DNA of 7,437 bases, from contig DKBG01000290.1 in the NCBI GenBank assembly GCA_002451155.1, positions 1 through 7,437 on the forward strand, written 5' to 3'. Below, piece by piece: positions 1-6,133 of this stretch (within the stretch, counting starts at the first letter, position 1; every line of letters begins with the position of its first letter). The notes beneath the pieces were generated by a model that made no database searches, was not told the origin of the DNA, and saw only the letters and a list, made by a program, of their open reading frames with translations. Origin of the DNA: Ignavibacteria bacterium UBA6906. GTDB lineage: Bacteria > Bacteroidota > Ignavibacteria > UBA10030 > UBA6906. Position numbers and translations under genes: made by a program.

Positions 1-483
1 CTCGAGCGCGCGCGCCTCGCCGACCAGCCGGGCGAGCCGCTGCGTGCCTCCCGCGCCCGGCAGCAGCCCGATGTTCACCTCGGGCAGGCCGAAATCGTAG
101 GGCCCGTCCTGCGCGATGCGCAGGTCGCAGGCCAGGGCGAGCTCGCAGCCGCCCCCGAGGGCGTACCCATTGACCGCGGCAATTACCGGCTTCCCGAGCT
201 GTTCAATCCGGCCAAACACCTCCTGTCCGCGCAGTGCGAATTCGCGGCCGGTTGTGCTGTCGAGCCCCGTCAGCTCTGCAATGTCCGTCCCGGCAACGAA
301 CGACTTCTCCCCCGCGCCCGTTATAATGAGACTGGCGACATCGTCATCGCGTCTCACCTTTTCAAGGCAATCTCCGAGTTCTTTCTTCGTATCGGCATTC
401 AGGGCGTTGAGTTTATCCGGACGGTTGATAATCACCGTGGCAACGTGGTTCGACACGTCGTACAGAAGGTTTTTGAATTCCAT
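1..483 (-). CDS. Enoyl-CoA hydratase/isomerase (crotonase) family protein, C-terminus cut by window edge
   Basis: This is the N-terminal 161 residues of a crotonase-fold protein. The family usually has about 260 residues, so roughly the last 100 lie beyond the left edge. Crotonases hydrate or isomerise acyl-CoA thioesters in the cytoplasm, typically in fatty-acid beta-oxidation or butyrate-type pathways. Visible hallmarks are the first oxyanion-hole segment VAGTDIAEL (about residues 63-71), the second one GGGCELALACD (110-120) and FGLPEVNIGLLPGAGGTQRL (131-150). Both catalytic glutamates of the true hydratases are present, as Glu114 and Glu135, which favours hydratase over a diverged family member. 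The exact substrate cannot be told. The ATG at 483 was chosen because an AGGAGG lies upstream of it; an in-frame ATG at 504 would place that AGGAGG inside the gene. It lies 69 nt downstream of the nucleotidyltransferase gene, probably as the last visible member of the same operon. It has no obvious functional link to the sugar and AMMECR1/MEMO genes before it. Confidence 0.93.
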   Translation of the reverse strand, partial: MEFKNLLYDVSNHVATVIINRPDKLNALNADTKKELGDCLEKVRRDDDVASLIITGAGEKSFVAGTDIAELTGLDSTTGREFALRGQEVFGRIEQLGKPVIAAVNGYALGGGCELALACDLRIAQDGPYDFGLPEVNIGLLPGAGGTQRLARLVGEARALE

Positions 484-494
484 TGACGTCTCAG

Positions 495-500
495 CCTCCT
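495..500 (-). promoter_or_regulatory. Ribosome binding site of the enoyl-CoA hydratase gene
   Basis: On the minus strand AGGAGG lies 11 nt before the ATG at 483. The spacing is a little long but the match is full. It overlaps the alternative in-frame ATG at 504-502, which makes 483 the better start. Confidence 0.5.
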
Positions 501-524
501 CCATACCTGGCGTTCATTGACCGC

Positions 525-546
525 GGGGCCCCGGGGCCATCCCGGG
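525..546. repeat. GC-only palindrome cluster between nucleotidyltransferase and hydratase genes
   Basis: Positions 527-538 form a perfect 12-bp palindrome GGCCCCGGGGCC. Positions 530-535 and 541-546 (CCCGGG twice) can form a second, competing 6-bp hairpin with a 5-nt loop. The cluster lies just past the stop codon of the nucleotidyltransferase on the minus strand and before the hydratase ribosome binding site. There is no T-run, so it is not a canonical terminator. It may act as an mRNA-stability or partial attenuation hairpin, or be chance in GC-rich DNA. Confidence 0.35.
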
Positions 547-552
547 ACACTC

Positions 553-1617
553 CTAGACCACCTCGACCCGGCTCTGGTCACCGATCATGAACCGGTGGAC
601 ATGGGGTTTTCCCGTTCCTTCGACAACCTCCACATCGTTCCCAAGGATGCTTCCTTCGAGGCGAATCCGGACGTTCAGGATCCTGCATTCGCGAAGGATG
701 ATGCTGTATTCGACCTCGCTGCCTCTGATTGTGGTCTCATTCCCGATCGAGGTGAACGGCCCGATAAACGCATCTTCGATCACACACCCCTCACCGATGA
801 TCGCGGGACCCCGGACAACGCTGTTGATGATCCGCGCCCCCCGTTGGATGACCACTTTCCCGGCAATCGTCGATCTCGCGTCCACATCCCCCTCGATCGA
901 TGGAGTGGCATTATCAAGAATCAGCCGGTTCGCTTCGAGGAGATCCGTCGGTTTCCCCGTATCCTTCCACCACCCGGTGATCTCTGCGTACCCGATTCTT
1001 TTGCCTGCGTCGATGAGGTACTGATGGGCATCGGAGATCTCCAGCTCGCCGCGTGCGCTGGGTTGGATTGCCTTCACCGCCTCAAAGATGTGATGATCAT
1101 AGAGATAGATCCCCGCAACCGCGTAGGTACTTTTCGGATTCTTCGGCTTCTCTTCAATTCGGATGATCCGTCCCCCCTTCAGCTCGGGCACCCCGAACCG
1201 TTCCGGATCTTTCACTCTGGAGAGGGTAAGAAACGCGTTGCAGTCGCTCCGCTCGAATTCCTCGATGAAGCGCCTGACACCGCCTACGACCAGGTTGTCA
1301 CCCAGAAAGAAGATGAACTTCTCTTTTCCCATGAACTGCTCGGAGAGCGCCACCACCTGGGCAAGACCGCCCGGTACCTCTTGCGGGATATAGGTGATCG
1401 ACACTCCCCACCGGTCACCGTTCCCGATAGCCTGCTGGACCTCAGTGCTGTCCGCATTGACAACAATGGCAATCTCCCGTATTCCACCCTCCACGACCGC
1501 CTCGATTGCGTAATGCAGGATCGGTTTATTAGCAATCGGAATCAGGTGTTTGTTGCGAGTATGGGTAATCGGCCGGAGACGAGTTCCGCGGCCGCCGCTG
1601 GCTATGAGCGCTTTCAC
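553..1617 (-). CDS. Sugar-1-phosphate nucleotidyltransferase, long RmlA (glucose-1-phosphate thymidylyltransferase) type
   Basis: This cytoplasmic enzyme joins a sugar 1-phosphate and an NTP to give an NDP-sugar and pyrophosphate, most likely dTDP-glucose from glucose 1-phosphate. The 354 residues match the long RmlA type. The N-terminal Rossmann-like domain (about 1-235) holds the signature GGRGTRLRPIT (8-18), Lys23 and Lys31 in HTRNKHLIPIANKP, the FLGDN metal loop (104-108, Asp107), IEEKPKNPKS (154-163), ELEISD (191-196) and GWWKDTGKPTDLLEAN (215-230, with Asp219 the likely second metal ligand). Residues about 235-330 have the irregular hexapeptide pattern of a left-handed beta-helix tail, as in StrD-like and other long RmlA enzymes. 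Short RmlA lacks this tail. The start is GTG, overlapping the stop of the DUF2520 gene as GTGA, with AGAGGT 6 nt upstream. No rmlB, C or D genes are visible, so dTDP-rhamnose synthesis cannot be claimed. A UTP-using enzyme acting on glucose or N-acetylglucosamine 1-phosphate is the main alternative. Confidence 0.93.
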   Translation of the reverse strand: MKALIASGGRGTRLRPITHTRNKHLIPIANKPILHYAIEAVVEGGIREIAIVVNADSTEVQQAIGNGDRWGVSITYIPQEVPGGLAQVVALSEQFMGKEKFIFFLGDNLVVGGVRRFIEEFERSDCNAFLTLSRVKDPERFGVPELKGGRIIRIEEKPKNPKSTYAVAGIYLYDHHIFEAVKAIQPSARGELEISDAHQYLIDAGKRIGYAEITGWWKDTGKPTDLLEANRLILDNATPSIEGDVDARSTIAGKVVIQRGARIINSVVRGPAIIGEGCVIEDAFIGPFTSIGNETTIRGSEVEYSIILRECRILNVRIRLEGSILGNDVEVVEGTGKPHVHRFMIGDQSRVEVV

Positions 1618-2543
1618 CTCTGTACCTCTCTCTCTGATGATTGATCGACGTATCCTGAGAGGAGCGTCTGCATCTCCTCTGCGCGCTGCTGACTGATGGA
1701 CCTTTTCCGGAGCGCAAGACGAACAGTTTCCGACGAGACTTGGATGAAATAGGGCAGCAGCTCCGGAGCAACCTGACGTATCGCCTCGAGGTGGTCTCTG
1801 AGGGTTTCGATGCCGCCACGGGCAACGGGTCCGCTGAGGGCTTCCGCCGGCGTGGTCCGCCGTATGTTTCCCAGCGTCGCCTCAACGATGGGACCGAAGA
1901 CCTCCATTGTCCGCCCCGGCTGAATTCGGAAGCGCGCCCCCAGCTGCTCTACGACGGCAAGCATGGTTGTGAGATGATTGGAGGCGACGACGCAGGCGGC
2001 GTGGTAGAGAACGCGCAGTTCGGGCGGGACGAGCAGAACGTGGCCTCGAAGTCGTTTCGCAAGTGCACGGGCGGTCCGTATCCCTCCCGCAGATCCGTCC
2101 ACTCCGTAGTAGATTCCCCTGGCGCTCGGAAGGATCTTCCGCGGGGGAAAATCCCGGGGGAACGTCTGGAGGGGGTGAAAGGAGAACGCCGTTGCCCCCC
2201 GGGCTGAAACCGGTCGGAGCACATCCGCCGTCAGCATACCGGATGCGTGGCAGACGGCCATATGGGGAAAGCGCAGGTGATCCTCGGCCGCCAGCGCCTG
2301 CGCAACCGGCGCGACCGCCGCGTGCGGTGTCGTTATGTACACGAGCGTGGTGGAATCAGGGATACTGGAGAGACGATCCGACGCGTGCTCAGCCCCGATA
2401 AACCGGGCAGCCCTGCGCGCGGAGGAACGGGAGCGCGAAATGACACTGACAACCCGGACGCCCTCCTCCGATAAAACCCTCCCGAGAACGGACCCGACTT
2501 TCCCGGCACCGATGATCGTGACGTTGAGTGACCGAACCGTCAT
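1614..2543 (-). CDS. Rossmann-like and DUF2520 domain protein (NAD(P)-dependent oxidoreductase-like, function unknown)
   Basis: The product has 309 residues in two parts. The N-terminal part (about 7-135) is a Rossmann fold with the dinucleotide loop IGAGKVGS (11-18), a second strand ending VSVISRS, the ITTPH segment (70-74) and the family signature SFHPLQTFP (121-129). The C-terminal part is an all-helical DUF2520 domain (about 150-300) with YHAACVVASNH (180-190) and LSGPVARG (237-244). The architecture resembles pyrroline-5-carboxylate reductase and ketopantoate reductase, so NAD(P)H-dependent reduction of a small substrate is a fair guess; I know of no firmly established substrate. The reading frame stays open upstream to 2636, but the ATG at 2543 places the GxGxxG strand at the usual distance and follows a G-rich stretch. 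It starts 10 nt after the MEMO gene stop and overlaps the nucleotidyltransferase start by 4 nt (GTGA), so its translation is probably coupled to that gene. Confidence 0.9.
   Translation of the reverse strand: MTVRSLNVTIIGAGKVGSVLGRVLSEEGVRVVSVISRSRSSARRAARFIGAEHASDRLSSIPDSTTLVYITTPHAAVAPVAQALAAEDHLRFPHMAVCHASGMLTADVLRPVSARGATAFSFHPLQTFPRDFPPRKILPSARGIYYGVDGSAGGIRTARALAKRLRGHVLLVPPELRVLYHAACVVASNHLTTMLAVVEQLGARFRIQPGRTMEVFGPIVEATLGNIRRTTPAEALSGPVARGGIETLRDHLEAIRQVAPELLPYFIQVSSETVRLALRKRSISQQRAEEMQTLLSGYVDQSSEREVQR
1624..1629 (-). promoter_or_regulatory. Ribosome binding site of the nucleotidyltransferase, inside the DUF2520 coding end
   Basis: On the minus strand AGAGGT lies 6 nt before the GTG start at 1617, within a GA-rich run that also encodes the last DUF2520 residues (EREVQR). 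It supports the GTG as the true start. Confidence 0.5.
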
Positions 2544-2553
2544 CCGCCCCCCG

Positions 2554-3384
2554 TCATGACCAGGCGACCGCTGAAAGGTAGCCCACAACACTGCGGGTAT
2601 CCCCGGTAATGTCCCCGGAGTTGCAGTGGTGCACAACGTCCATATGGTTTGCCCCGAGTGCCTTCAGTGCCGTCATTACCGCGACGACAGGTCCGCCGCC
2701 GCAGGCCTCCGTTGTTCCACCCTCAAGATCGGCCATCAGCTGCTCGGCATCGAACCGTTTCACATCCTCAATCATCACACGGTCAAAAGTGTCGGCAACA
2801 CGGGCAGAGTGATAATGGGAAAGGTCCGTGCTCGCCACACAGAGGACTGTTGTCCCCTTCAGGACCGACGCAAGGCCCATCCCGAGTTCCCTGCAAACCT
2901 CCCGCCCCTGATCTCCCATGACGAGCGGGAGAATCTCAAAATCACCGAGCACCTCCTGCAGAAACGGCAGTTGGACCTCCAGGGCATGTTCGTCCCTGTG
3001 CCCCGCATGGTCGAGCCGCACGACCGGGCATGCTTGCACAAGCTTGGCACGCAGGCCCGCATCAACCGGAACTGTTCCCAGAGGCGTACCATACGCTTCT
3101 CCGGGATAGGCCGACACGCCGCCGAAATACTCCCGGTGACTGGGTGACACGATGACCACCCGCTCCACACCGCTGCCCCTGAGCAGGGCGAACGCCGCGG
3201 CGGCTGTCAGTCCGGAATACATATACCCCGCGTGAGGCGAGATCACCCCCATGATTGTCCCGCGGATCTCCCTTCGGGGCGCCTGATCGAAGAGCCGGCG
3301 CACGGTATCCCGGAGATCCGCCGGTTTGGCCGGATAAAACATCCCGCTCACGGCAGGTGCACGCACAGATGAGCGAAAAACCAT
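2554..3384 (-). CDS. amrB: MEMO-family protein (AmmeMemoRadiSam system protein B)
   Basis: This 276-residue protein belongs to the MEMO1 family, which is structurally related to class III extradiol dioxygenases. Human MEMO1 binds metal through His49, His81 and Cys244. The equivalents here are His51 (ISPHAGYMYSG), His83 (SPSH) and Cys228 (EACGGGP). His133 of DEHALEVQLPFL and His190 of ASTDLSHY are also kept, so the metal site looks complete. Other family marks are VSGMFYPA near the N-terminus and PLGTVPVD (101-108). The reading frame remains open back to 3543, but the ATG at 3384 has GGGAGG five nt upstream and begins at the normal family N-terminus. The extra upstream stretch would overlap the AMMECR1 gene and is proline/arginine-rich with no family match. 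The gene lies 16 nt after the AMMECR1 stop, the usual pairing for systems A and B. The reaction in bacteria is unknown. The radical SAM partner is not in this window. Confidence 0.93.
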   Translation of the reverse strand: MVFRSSVRAPAVSGMFYPAKPADLRDTVRRLFDQAPRREIRGTIMGVISPHAGYMYSGLTAAAAFALLRGSGVERVVIVSPSHREYFGGVSAYPGEAYGTPLGTVPVDAGLRAKLVQACPVVRLDHAGHRDEHALEVQLPFLQEVLGDFEILPLVMGDQGREVCRELGMGLASVLKGTTVLCVASTDLSHYHSARVADTFDRVMIEDVKRFDAEQLMADLEGGTTEACGGGPVVAVMTALKALGANHMDVVHHCNSGDITGDTRSVVGYLSAVAWS

Positions 3385-3389
3385 GGTGG

Positions 3390-3395
3390 CCTCCC
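3390..3395 (-). promoter_or_regulatory. Ribosome binding site of the MEMO gene
   Basis: GGGAGG on the minus strand lies 5 nt before the ATG at 3384, inside the 16-nt gap after the AMMECR1 stop codon. It fixes the MEMO start at 3384 and not farther upstream. Confidence 0.6.
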
Positions 3396-3400
3396 TGCCT

Positions 3401-3976
3401 TCAGGAGTCAGGCTCCTGTATGACCTCGGCAGTAAATGAATAGATGATCGCTCCAGGGTCTTTCCACGCGTCGGCCGGCAGTCCGGCTTTTCTCGACGTA
3501 TGGGCAAGAAAGGTTTCCCTCCCCCACCCGTATTCTGTCGCAACCTGAGGCAGAAGCAGACCCCGGGCGCGCCCGAGTTCGATCAGCAATCCGTGCGTCC
3601 CAACAATGATCTCGGTGATGTCCCGCACCCGAACCAGCGGTGAGAGCACGGACACTTCGAGAGTTGCCCGGGCCAACTCGCTCTGGTCCAGCGGGGGAAA
3701 TCGAGGGTCCTCGGTCGCGGCTTTGACGGCGACCTCGGCGATAACCTCAGCAAGCGGAAGGGGCGATTCAATATACCCGATGCACCCCCGGAGCTCGCGG
3801 GCAATCCGGATTGTCACGAACGCGCCCCCGGGAAAGGCAAGTGCCCCGGTGTGCGGCTCCTCCCTGGCTTCGGACGGGACTGCACGGTGATCCGTGGAGC
3901 GAGCCCCGCCGAGCGCGTGAACAATCGCATCTCGCGCAATCGTCACCACCTGCCGCCTTTCTTCTTCCGTAAGCAT
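3401..3976 (-). CDS. amrA: AMMECR1-family protein (AmmeMemoRadiSam system protein A)
   Basis: The 191-residue product matches the AMMECR1 family along its whole length. Visible blocks are MLTEEERRQV at the N-terminus, the invariant LRGCIG (62-67), AATEDPRFPPL (86-96), LEVSVLSPL (106-114) and a glycine-rich block from Gly126 to Trp151 ending in LLLPQVATEYGW. The closing motif is HTSRKAGLPADAW (159-171). Prokaryotic homologues that I recall have Cys at the position of Ser161 (for example TCWKAGLPPDCW in Pyrococcus), so one of the two conserved cysteines is missing here, while Cys65 of RGCIG remains. The biochemical role is unknown; the family is cytosolic, and its prokaryotic members are usually encoded beside MEMO and a radical SAM protein. 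The frame stays open to 4120, but the family N-terminus fits the ATG at 3976. A promoter-like pair at 4002-4030 would also place the transcript start just before it. The ribosome binding site is weak (GGACGG). First gene of the leftward operon. Confidence 0.93.
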   Translation of the reverse strand: MLTEEERRQVVTIARDAIVHALGGARSTDHRAVPSEAREEPHTGALAFPGGAFVTIRIARELRGCIGYIESPLPLAEVIAEVAVKAATEDPRFPPLDQSELARATLEVSVLSPLVRVRDITEIIVGTHGLLIELGRARGLLLPQVATEYGWGRETFLAHTSRKAGLPADAWKDPGAIIYSFTAEVIQEPDS

Positions 3977-4001
3977 GGCCGCCGTCCACGGAGTGCATGG
4001 T

Positions 4002-4030
4002 AACGTAACCAATTCACGCAATACTTTCAA
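4002..4030 (-). promoter_or_regulatory. Predicted sigma70-like promoter for the AMMECR1-led operon
   Basis: Reading the minus strand, TTGAAA (4030-4025) is followed after exactly 17 nt by TACGTT (4007-4002). Transcription would start near 3995, about 20 nt before the ATG at 3976. The -35 box is strong (5 of 6), the -10 weak (3 of 6). The -10 lies in GGTAACGTAACC (3999-4010), a near-palindrome. If the host is a true Bacteroidota its main sigma factor may use a different consensus, which lowers confidence. Confidence 0.35.
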
Positions 4031-4041
4031 CCGGACGGCTA

Positions 4042-4052
4042 ACCGGGCCGGT
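4042..4052. repeat. 11-bp palindrome between the divergent -35 boxes (possible operator)
   Basis: ACCGG-G-CCGGT is a perfect inverted repeat around one central base. It lies between the two outward-facing -35 boxes at 4025-4030 and 4068-4073. The position would suit a shared regulator of both operons, but such GC-rich palindromes also arise by chance. Confidence 0.25.
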
Positions 4053-4067
4053 GCGGGACCCTTCAGC

Positions 4068-4096
4068 TTGATTCTGGGCTGACGGTTCCCTACATT
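4068..4096 (+). promoter_or_regulatory. Predicted sigma70-like promoter for the phosphohexomutase gene
   Basis: TTGATT (4068-4073), a 17-nt spacer and TACATT (4091-4096), each box 4 of 6 to consensus. Transcription would start near 4103 and leave a leader of about 30 nt before the ATG at 4133. It is back-to-back with the predicted promoter of the leftward operon. Confidence 0.35.
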
Positions 4097-4132
4097 GCAG
4101 GCCCGTTCCTCGCTCATCACAACGGTTCCTGC

Positions 4133-5512
4133 ATGTCACTCATGGTCAGCATCTCAGGGATTCGCGGCATCGTCGGAGAATCCCTCACGCCGGACACTGT
4201 CATCAAATACGCATCGGCATTCGGGAGGTACTGCTCGGAAACCACCGCCGGTCCGCCTGTCGTCGCGGTCGGCCGGGACGGCAGGAAAAGCGGTGAAGTT
4301 GTCGCAGGGCTGATTGTGTCTGCGCTGCGGGCATCGGGCGTCGCGGTACGCTCCCTCGGGATTTGCCCCACCCCCACCGTTCAGCTTGCGGTCGAGTACG
4401 GACACGCGGCGGGCGGCATCTCGATTACCGCCAGCCATAATCCGATCCAGTGGAACGGGATGAAGTTCATCGCGCCAACAGGAATGTTCCTTGATGCGGA
4501 TGAAAACCGGACCCTCTGGAATCTTGCGGACTCGCCTCCCTCCTATGCGTCCTGGGATACCCTCGGCGGGATGATCGACGACGAAGTCTGGCTTCAAAAG
4601 CACGCTGATGCTGTCTTCGCCCTTCCGTATCTCGACGTGGAGAGTGTGCGGAGCCGGAAACTGAAAGTGGTTCTGGATTGCGTGAATGCTGCGGGCGGGA
4701 TGATTGTCCCGGCTTTCCTCAGATCGCTCGGATGCGAGGTGATTGAGATGAACTGTGACGTCAGCGGCGTGTTTGCCCATACTCCCGAGCCGGTACCGGA
4801 AAATCTCGTCGATCTCGGCCGCCGCGTACGGGAGGAAAACGCCGATTGCGGCATCGCGGTTGATCCGGATGTGGACCGGCTGGTGTTCATGATGGAGAGT
4901 GGCGAACCGTACGGAGAGGAGTATACCGTGACCTCGGCGGTCCGGTTCGTCCTTGAGAAATCAATCGGCGACCGGAGAACTGCACCCACGGTCGTCGTGA
5001 ACCTCTCGACGACCCGCGCGGTCGATGATGTCGCGGCTGAGTACGGAGCGACAGTCATTCGAACCCCGGTGGGCGAGATCAACGTCGCGAAAAGGATGAA
5101 AGAAGTCGGCGCGGTCGTGGGCGGAGAGGGGAGCGGCGGCGTGATTCTCCCGGCGGTCCATCTGGGAAGGGACGCCATCGTGGGAATCGGGCTCATTCTG
5201 CAGCTCCTGGCGGAATCCCGTGGAACGCTCTCCCAGCTCAAAGCCAGCCTCCCCCGGTACTCGATCGCCAAGGGAAAAATCGCGCTTGGCAGCCGTTCAC
5301 CGGACGCCGCTCTGGCGAAGATACAGGTGGACTACCGGGGCCGGGGGCGGATTACCGCAACCGACGGTGTGAAGATCGACTTTGACGATTCCTGGGTCCA
5401 TCTTCGAAAATCCAACACGGAGCCGATCATCCGGGTCATTGCCGAGGGGCGGGATCCCGAACAGGCACGGGACCTCGTAACGAAATTCCAGGACGTGCTG
5501 GGCGCCGGGTAA
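4133..5512 (+). CDS. glmM: Phosphoglucosamine mutase / phosphohexomutase (alpha-D-phosphohexomutase superfamily)
   Basis: This cytoplasmic enzyme interconverts hexose 6- and 1-phosphates. As GlmM it would turn glucosamine 6-phosphate into the 1-phosphate on the way to UDP-GlcNAc for peptidoglycan and lipid A. All four active-site elements are present in 459 residues: the phosphoserine loop TASHNP (99-104, Ser101), the Mg loop DPDVDR (244-249, Asp244/246/248), the sugar loop GGEGSGG (330-336, Glu332) and the phosphate loop RKSNTEPIIRV (425-435). The opening SISGIRGIVGESLTP and full length argue for an intact gene. The sugar loop GEGSGG and DPDVDR differ from enterobacterial GlmM (GEQSG, DPDGDR/DPDADR), so phosphomannomutase or dual phosphoglucomutase activity is possible. 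The gene symbol is therefore an assignment by family style. ATG 4133 is the first start in frame and lacks a clear ribosome binding site; ATG 4142 is an alternative. First gene of the rightward unit, divergent from the AMMECR1 gene. Confidence 0.9.
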   Translation: MSLMVSISGIRGIVGESLTPDTVIKYASAFGRYCSETTAGPPVVAVGRDGRKSGEVVAGLIVSALRASGVAVRSLGICPTPTVQLAVEYGHAAGGISITASHNPIQWNGMKFIAPTGMFLDADENRTLWNLADSPPSYASWDTLGGMIDDEVWLQKHADAVFALPYLDVESVRSRKLKVVLDCVNAAGGMIVPAFLRSLGCEVIEMNCDVSGVFAHTPEPVPENLVDLGRRVREENADCGIAVDPDVDRLVFMMESGEPYGEEYTVTSAVRFVLEKSIGDRRTAPTVVVNLSTTRAVDDVAAEYGATVIRTPVGEINVAKRMKEVGAVVGGEGSGGVILPAVHLGRDAIVGIGLILQLLAESRGTLSQLKASLPRYSIAKGKIALGSRSPDAALAKIQVDYRGRGRITATDGVKIDFDDSWVHLRKSNTEPIIRVIAEGRDPEQARDLVTKFQDVLGAG

Positions 5513-5594
5513 GACAATGCCGGCCGGCCCGCTGCGGCGAGTCGGGGAACTGACCGGGAAGGTGTTCTGATACCTCAGAGAGCGAGAACTGACG

Positions 5595-6131
5595 ATGCCT
5601 CACCGCGCGCCACGAAAACCAAACCAGGGTGAACTTCGCCGCAGGGCACAGCGCATGAGACTGTTGCTCACTGACAGCGACGGGGTGCTCACCGATTCGG
5701 GAGTGTACTACGGCGAGTCCGGCGAGATAATGAAGCGGTTCTCGATTCGGGATGGGATGGGTGTCGAGCGCCTGCGTGAGGCGGGAGTCGAAACCGCCAT
5801 CATCACGGGCGAGCGTTCGGGGAGTGTCAGAAGCAGAGCCGAAAAGCTGCGAATTCCTTACTGCTACCTTGGAATAAAGGACAAACGCGCACAGCTGGAT
5901 CTCATCGTCCGGGAAACCGGCGTCTCACCGGCAGAGATGGGCTATATGGGAGACGACGTCAATGATCTCGGCATTATCCAGGCTCTGAACGGATCGGGAA
6001 TCACTGCGGCCCCCTCCGATGCAGTCCCTGCCATCGCGGCAATCGTCCATTATCGCTGCCGGAACCGCGGAGGAAACGGCGCCTTCCGGGAATTCGCTGA
6101 ATGGATCCTCTCCGTCCGGCAGAGTCGCTGA
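5595..6131 (+). CDS. kdsC: KdsC-like HAD phosphatase (3-deoxy-D-manno-octulosonate 8-phosphate phosphatase family)
   Basis: The product is a small cap-less HAD phosphatase of 178 residues, the usual KdsC length. Motif I is LLTDSDGVLTDS (24-35) with nucleophile Asp27 and Asp29. Motif II is Thr71 in IITGE. Motif III is Lys95 or Lys97 in GIKDK. Motif IV is GDDVND (119-124). The C-terminal RGGNGAFRE (158-166) is the tail signature of KdsC tetramers, where it reaches into the neighbouring active site. The DGMGVERL segment (53-60) also fits. KdsC releases phosphate from Kdo 8-phosphate for the LPS core. In some Bacteroidota close relatives instead act on KDN or sialic acid 9-phosphate, so the exact sugar is unsure. 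The basic leader ELRRRAQRMRLLL before motif I is normal for the family and supports ATG 5595. No strong ribosome binding site is visible. It follows the mutase gene by 82 nt, which holds a palindrome (GCCGGCCGGC, 5520-5529) and no clear terminator, so co-transcription is likely. Confidence 0.9.
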   Translation: MPHRAPRKPNQGELRRRAQRMRLLLTDSDGVLTDSGVYYGESGEIMKRFSIRDGMGVERLREAGVETAIITGERSGSVRSRAEKLRIPYCYLGIKDKRAQLDLIVRETGVSPAEMGYMGDDVNDLGIIQALNGSGITAAPSDAVPAIAAIVHYRCRNRGGNGAFREFAEWILSVRQSR

Positions 6132-6133
6132 TG

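Noticed and set aside
517..1644. A 375-codon open frame on the plus strand opposite the nucleotidyltransferase gene
   Set aside because: It mirrors a gene with clear family motifs over its full length, has no recognisable domain, and long antisense frames are expected in high-GC DNA.
2544..2636. An N-terminal extension of 31 residues on the DUF2520 protein
   Set aside because: It would overlap the MEMO coding end, lies before the normal Rossmann start, and the ATG at 2543 gives the expected N-terminus.
3385..3543. A 53-residue N-terminal extension of the MEMO protein
   Set aside because: It overlaps the AMMECR1 coding end, looks unlike the family, and a good ribosome binding site sits directly before the ATG at 3384.
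3977..4120. A 48-residue N-terminal extension of the AMMECR1 protein
   Set aside because: The family begins at the MLTEEER segment, and the predicted promoter lies inside the extension.
4154..4780. A 208-codon minus-strand open frame opposite the mutase gene
   Set aside because: The plus strand here encodes the phosphoserine loop TASHNP and other conserved mutase segments; the antisense product shows no family features.
5520..5529. GCCGGCCGGC palindrome after the mutase stop as a terminator
   Set aside because: It is a 10-bp palindrome without a loop or T-run, and is unremarkable in DNA this GC-rich.
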